Shown here: positions 62,029 through 64,000 of the stretch, piece after piece | Layout: every line of letters begins with the position of its first letter | Position numbering within the stretch: position 1 is the first letter of the stretch | Origin: DASQHW01 sp963837155 | GTDB taxonomy: Bacteria > Actinomycetota > Acidimicrobiia > IMCC26256 > PALSA-610 | Length of the DNA: 64,000 bases | Direction: 5' to 3' | Assembly (NCBI GenBank): GCA_963837155.1 | Contig: CAWIMB010000002.1 | Coordinates: 1,302,001 to 1,366,000, forward strand | The notes under the pieces: generated by a model | Told to the model about the DNA's origin: nothing | Seen by the model: the letters and a program-made list of their open reading frames with translations, nothing else | The model's database searches: none | Translations under genes and position numbers: made by a program

Positions 62029-64000
62029 TCAGTGGGTGACCTTCTCGCAGTTGACGAGCCGGTCGGCGAGATCGGCGGTGACTTTGTCGCTGGTTCCGGC
62101 GCCACAGTCGACATCGTCGGCGACGCCGTCTTTGACGTTGATCTTGTCGTTGCCGGCGCCCGACGAGATGACGTTGTGGCCGGGACCACCGGTGATCGTG
62201 TCCACCCCTCGACCGGTCACGAGATTCTCGACGTCGGTCGCGATGTTGTCGTGTTCGATCGTGCCGCCGTCGTTGGCCAGGCCGTCGATGGACGCGTGGG
62301 TCGTCGAACGGTCGCTGTAATCAACCGTGTCGATCCCGGTACCGCCGAGGAACTGGTCGTTCTTCGCGGTGTTGGTCACGACGAACGTGTCGTCGCCGGC
62401 GCCGCCCCGGTAGATCGTGGTGAGCCGTTCGTCCACTCGTGCGGTGTCGTTCCCGGCGCCCAGGTCGAGGTCGACGAGCTTCACTGTCGCCTTGCACTGT
62501 ACGGCCGCGCCCACGAGCGAACAACCGGGGCCGGCCGCAAGCGGCACGCCCGGGTCTGCGACCTGGTACACGTGGTACTTGGGCGAGGTGACCGTCACGT
62601 GGTCGTCGCGACCTACGGGATCCACGAACTTCAACGTCGAGCCCTGGAGCTCCACTCGCGCCGACGGCTTCGGCACCGTCGTGGTCGTTGTGCTCGAGGT
62701 AGTTGTCGACGTCGATGTCGACGTCGTTGTGGTCGGCGGCACTCCGTCGATCGTTACCTGGAGCTGGGCGACGCCGTTCGAGATGCCCGCGTTCTTGATC
62801 GTGATGCCGCTCTCGGCGTCACGGTAGGTGGCACCAACGGCGAGGTGGCCGTCCAGGAGATCCCCCGGACCGCGCGGCGGCACCAGATCCATCAGACCCG
62901 TGAACTTCGCGAATTCGTACGGTTGGACCGGGCTGATCACACGCAGCCAGACGCATGCACACATGCCCTGGTCGAACGTTCCGATCGACCCGCGCGTCTC
63001 GATGGCGTATTGCTTGCCGTCCCTACGCGGCAGCATGAGAAGCTGCGTGGCACCGGCGATCGGCGTTTCGCTCGGCGCGAGTGCGACGGGATACGTGCCC
63101 GGCGCGCTGAGCGTGCGAACGTTCTCGGCCGGCAGGAAGCCGAGGTGCACCTTGTTGTACGCCTGGTAGTGCCGTGAGCTGTACAGGCTCATGGGGTCGA
63201 GCGGGTCGTCGTATTGGCACGACAGGTCGTCGGCGCCGGGTCGGTCGCAGACGTACGTTCCGGCATGGGCGAGACCGAAGTTGTGGCCGAGCTCGTGCAA
63301 GAACGGCGGGAGCGACATGCCGCCATTGATGAGAACCGGCTTCACCGGTGGTCCGCCCCATTGCGGCGACCAACCGATGCCGGCGAACGGGCAGGAGCGG
63401 CCTGGCGCCCAGACGATCTCGTGGTTGTAGTCGTCGGGGTTGTAGCCGTTGAGCGGCGCGAGCCGCCTCGCCTCGCCGAACCAGGTGTCGACGTCGCAAG
63501 AAGTCGCGTCGAGCTGACTGTCGTACGGTCCGAACACGCGACCGGTCACCGTTACGGCGCCGCCCGACACTTCCCGGAAGTAGGCCGCGACCGACTGTTG
63601 TTGTCCGAACAGCAGGTTCGTGAAGTCGCTCACCGGTGGTGGCTGCGCGCCGACGCCACCCTTGTTGCGCAACACGATGATGGCGAGCTTCATCTCCGGT
63701 TGCACAGGCCCGCTCGCGATCTGTGCCGCCGGTGCGCTTGCTGCGCGCCCGATGGGACGGACGCTCCCTACTTGAAAGTGGTCACCGACGTGCTGGCCGC
63801 GCACGCGAACGCGTCGATATGCCAGCTTGCTCAGCTCGAGTTGCTGCACGGGGCGTGCGTCCAGCTGCACCATGTGCGCGTCGGTTCCGACCTCGAGGAA
63901 GAAAGCTGCTGTCGCTTTTCCGGTCGCGTAATCGTTGGCGACCGCGATCGACAGCGAGCCTTCGAGGGTGTCCGAGCTCGGTGCCGCCGACGCACCGCTG
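62029..64000 (-). CDS. Secreted metzincin-like (M11 gametolysin-type) metalloprotease with RTX-like repeats (5' truncated by window)
   Basis: The frame is open to the right window edge (63874-64000 reads LEGSLSIAVANDYATGKATA), so the start is outside; the Met at 63873 is internal. The zinc motif PPFLHELGHNFGLAHAGTYV (HExxHxxGxxH) and the Met-turn DPMSLYSSRH identify a metzincin. After a Thr/Ser-rich linker (TTTTSTSTSTTTSSTTTTT) come calcium-binding-like nonapeptides: YRGGAGDDTFVV, FLGGTGIDTVDY, TGGPGHNVISSGAGNDKINV. Probably exported and calcium-stabilised. Ends beside the shared hairpin. Confidence 0.87.
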   Translation of the reverse strand, partial: SGASAAPSSDTLEGSLSIAVANDYATGKATAAFFLEVGTDAHMVQLDARPVQQLELSKLAYRRVRVRGQHVGDHFQVGSVRPIGRAASAPAAQIASGPVQPEMKLAIIVLRNKGGVGAQPPPVSDFTNLLFGQQQSVAAYFREVSGGAVTVTGRVFGPYDSQLDATSCDVDTWFGEARRLAPLNGYNPDDYNHEIVWAPGRSCPFAGIGWSPQWGGPPVKPVLINGGMSLPPFLHELGHNFGLAHAGTYVCDRPGADDLSCQYDDPLDPMSLYSSRHYQAYNKVHLGFLPAENVRTLSAPGTYPVALAPSETPIAGATQLLMLPRRDGKQYAIETRGSIGTFDQGMCACVWLRVISPVQPYEFAKFTGLMDLVPPRGPGDLLDGHLAVGATYRDAESGITIKNAGISNGVAQLQVTIDGVPPTTTTSTSTSTTTSSTTTTTVPKPSARVELQGSTLKFVDPVGRDDHVTVTSPKYHVYQVADPGVPLAAGPGCSLVGAAVQCKATVKLVDLDLGAGNDTARVDERLTTIYRGGAGDDTFVVTNTAKNDQFLGGTGIDTVDYSDRSTTHASIDGLANDGGTIEHDNIATDVENLVTGRGVDTITGGPGHNVISSGAGNDKINVKDGVADDVDCGAGTSDKVTADLADRLVNCEKVTH

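Overview
The window is gene-dense, high-GC DNA from an actinobacterium, most likely the Acidimicrobiia (an inference from gene content, not from a marker gene). Pointers are mycothiol-type enzyme folds (maleylpyruvate-isomerase/DinB-like and PIG-L deacetylases), a WS/DGAT wax-ester synthase, a CarD regulator, GYWLVASDGG-type tandem repeats, many GTG starts, and a large set of acyl-CoA, steroid-like and xenobiotic catabolic enzymes. No rRNA, tRNA, CRISPR array, insertion sequence or prophage was seen. Genes abut or overlap by 1-8 bases almost everywhere, and no gene-free stretch exceeds 300 bases.

Layout. 1-11 kb: end of a repeat-rich secreted protein, P450, DJ-1/PfpI protein, small redox/hydrolase genes, a copper amine oxidase, SurE, a lipoprotein and CarD. 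11-24 kb: RNA methyltransferase, quinone oxidoreductase, methyltransferase, dienelactone hydrolase, DUF885 peptidase, EttA and ArfB (ribosome-associated pair), membrane protein, esterase, WS/DGAT, PIG-L deacetylase. 24.7-29.8 kb: a branched-chain (LivK-HM-G-F) ABC importer with the two permeases fused. 29.8-38.6 kb: TetR, MaoC and SDR; a PAS-GAF sensor with SMP-30; and, divergently, an operon headed by a UGSC-motif selenoprotein followed by an unrecognised protein, two dehydrogenases and a universal stress protein. 38.5-48.9 kb: nitroreductase, thioesterase, amidohydrolase, acyl-CoA dehydrogenase and acyl-CoA ligase genes, including a ligase that has lost its catalytic middle. 48.9-54.5 kb: a MarR / gluconate-dehydrogenase-like / GMC oxidoreductase / EthD operon ending in a second selenoprotein, with a divergent DrrAB exporter. 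54.4-64 kb: GH38 mannosidase translationally coupled to a hydantoinase A/B pair, a secreted protein, and a partial metzincin protease with RTX-like repeats.

The most notable points are: (1) two genes that read through an in-frame TGA placed exactly at a redox-active position (UGSC at 34719-34721; U-x-x-C at 49337-49339), each followed at about 16-25 nt by a bacterial-SECIS-like hairpin, so the organism probably makes selenocysteine; (2) a dispersed structured repeat of about 62-81 bp (four copies), two of which supply the stop codon of the preceding gene; (3) about 15 single-base frame breaks in conserved genes between 3.1 and 33.2 kb and none after that, more like uneven sequence quality than gene decay; (4) a PAS-GAF sensor whose HisKA_3-like end lacks the phospho-acceptor His and any ATPase domain.
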